In this document: one piece after another, positions 63,236 through 64,000 of the stretch
Numbering within the stretch: the first letter of the stretch is position 1
How the letters are laid out: every line of letters begins with the position of its first letter
DNA from: Lelliottia jeotgali
GTDB lineage: Bacteria; Pseudomonadota; Gammaproteobacteria; Enterobacterales; Enterobacteriaceae
NCBI GenBank assembly: GCA_002271215.1
Contig: CP018628.1
Location: forward strand, 3,286,001-3,350,000
Direction: 5' to 3'
Length of the DNA stretch: 64,000 nt
The notes under the pieces: generated by a model
Database searches by the model: none
The model's input: the letters and a program-made list of their open reading frames with translations, nothing else
Told to the model about the DNA's origin: nothing
Program-made: the position numbers and the translations under genes

Positions 63236-64000
63236 AGTCGAATGCCTTTTCCTTTGCGATGCAGCATCAGCGAAACAATAAATGCCAACGCCCCCATGAC
63301 GGTCACATACCAGAAAAAGGTGTTTTCACTTCCTACCGACTTCAGCGTTAGCGCGACATATTCTGCAGAACCACCGAAGAGCGCGTTAGCCACCGCATAA
63401 GACAATCCCACCCCTAAAGCGCGTACCTGGGCAGGGAACATTTCCGCTTTTAATATTCCACTGATCGAGGTGTAAAAACTGACGATCACCATCGCCAGCA
63501 TAACGAGCGCGAACGCGGCATACGGTGAAGAAACATGCTGCAGCGCAGACAAAATAGGGACTGTGCAAACAGCGGATAATCCACCGAAGATTAACATCGA
63601 TGTCCTCCGTCCGATTCGGTCTGACAGCGCGCCGATCAACGGTTGGATGAGCATGAATACAAACAACGCGGCGGTCATCACGATACTGGCAACATTGGCA
63701 TGCATTCCCGTGGTGTTGACCAGATACTTCTGCATATACGTTGTGAAGGTGTAAAAGCTGAGTGAACCGCCAGCGGTGAATCCTAATACCATCAAAAAGG
63801 CTTTGCGGTTGCGCCATAACCCTTTCATCGATCCTGCTTCTTTCAGTGCCCTTACCTCTTTTTGCGAAGTTTCATCCAACTGGCGACGCAGCCATAAAGC
63901 GACCACGGCCAGAACGGCCCCCATCGCAAAAGGAATTCGCCATCCCCAGGAATGTAATTGTTCATCGGTCAGGATCTGCTGCAGAACGACCACAACCAGA
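63232..64000 (-). CDS. kgtP: KgtP, alpha-ketoglutarate:H+ symporter (C-terminal part; runs off right edge)
   Basis: About 256 codons of the 3' end, open to the right edge; the full protein is about 432 residues. Several membrane segments of the MFS metabolite:H+ symporter family are seen, with [37 protein letters not shown] and the C-terminus HRKGKGIRL typical of KgtP. Role: 2-oxoglutarate uptake. The start lies outside the window. Confidence 0.95.
   Translation of the reverse strand, partial: LVVVVLQQILTDEQLHSWGWRIPFAMGAVLAVVALWLRRQLDETSQKEVRALKEAGSMKGLWRNRKAFLMVLGFTAGGSLSFYTFTTYMQKYLVNTTGMHANVASIVMTAALFVFMLIQPLIGALSDRIGRRTSMLIFGGLSAVCTVPILSALQHVSSPYAAFALVMLAMVIVSFYTSISGILKAEMFPAQVRALGVGLSYAVANALFGGSAEYVALTLKSVGSENTFFWYVTVMGALAFIVSLMLHRKGKGIRL

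Overview
This is a stretch of a Gram-negative enterobacterial chromosome (order Enterobacterales, family Enterobacteriaceae). Most proteins can be recognised along nearly their whole length as orthologues of Escherichia coli genes, and the backbone order hscA-hscB-iscAUSR-trmJ-suhB ... csiE-hcaT ... yph genes-glyA-hmp-glnB-glrRGK-glmY-purL-mltF-tadA-pgpC ... yfhH-yfhL-acpS-pdxJ-recO-era-rnc-lepB-lepA-rseCBA-rpoE-nadB-trmN6-srmB-grcA-ung-yfiF-trxC-tapT-pat-pssA-yfiM-kgtP is that of E. coli. It is not E. coli itself: yfhR, the hca dioxygenase genes and yphCDEF are missing, and other genes stand in their places. An Enterobacter/Lelliottia/Leclercia/Citrobacter-like genus is likely, but the sequence alone does not fix it. 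No tRNA, rRNA, insertion sequence, prophage, CRISPR array or clear pseudogene was seen.

Layout. 1-4400: housekeeping Fe-S cluster operon iscR-iscS-iscU-iscA-hscB-hscA (leftward, hscA cut by the window edge), with two abutting IscR-type operators and a structured iscR-iscS spacer. 4400-10300: trmJ and suhB (divergent), a ZevAB/NicO-like metal transporter pair, csiE and an orphan hcaT. 10300-23330: the main accessory region, a remodelled yph locus. Leftward: a YphB-like aldose epimerase, a sugar:H+ symporter and the 1090-residue DUF5107/TPR protein YphG. Divergent from them is the ROK regulator YphH, followed by a four-gene set: GPH symporter, GH36 alpha-galactosidase, ChiP/OprD-like porin and small lipoprotein. 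yphA follows. 23400-34700: glyA, hmp, glnB, the GlrK-QseG-GlrR two-component system with its target sRNA GlmY, and purL. 34900-41200: mltF, tadA, pgpC, then murP-murQ divergent from the RpiR-type regulator yfhH, then yfhL. 41100-50600: leftward blocks acpS-pdxJ-recO-era-rnc, lepB-lepA and rseC-rseB-rseA-rpoE with an rseD leader ORF. 50900-64000: nadB, trmN6, srmB, grcA, ung, yfiF, trxC, tapT, pat, pssA, yfiM and the 3' part of kgtP.

How it fits together. The most interesting inference is a complete alpha-galactoside path. The porin crosses the outer membrane, the GPH symporter the inner membrane, GH36 cleaves in the cytoplasm, and an epimerase plus a second sugar porter are encoded on the other side of the shared regulator. 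None of this pathway has been tested here. The second notable reorganisation is murQP placed divergently beside yfhH, with two matching GAAT-N5-ATTC repeats 33 bp apart between them; this suggests YfhH may act as the MurR of this genome. Several control regions are readable from sequence: PurR boxes (glyA, purL), NsrR (hmp), sigma-54 plus three GlrR sites (glmY), NadR (nadB), two FNR sites (grcA), a sigma-E promoter inside rseD (rpoE), and an RNase III-type stem (rnc). All identifications come from memory of families and from reading the sequence; no database search was run.
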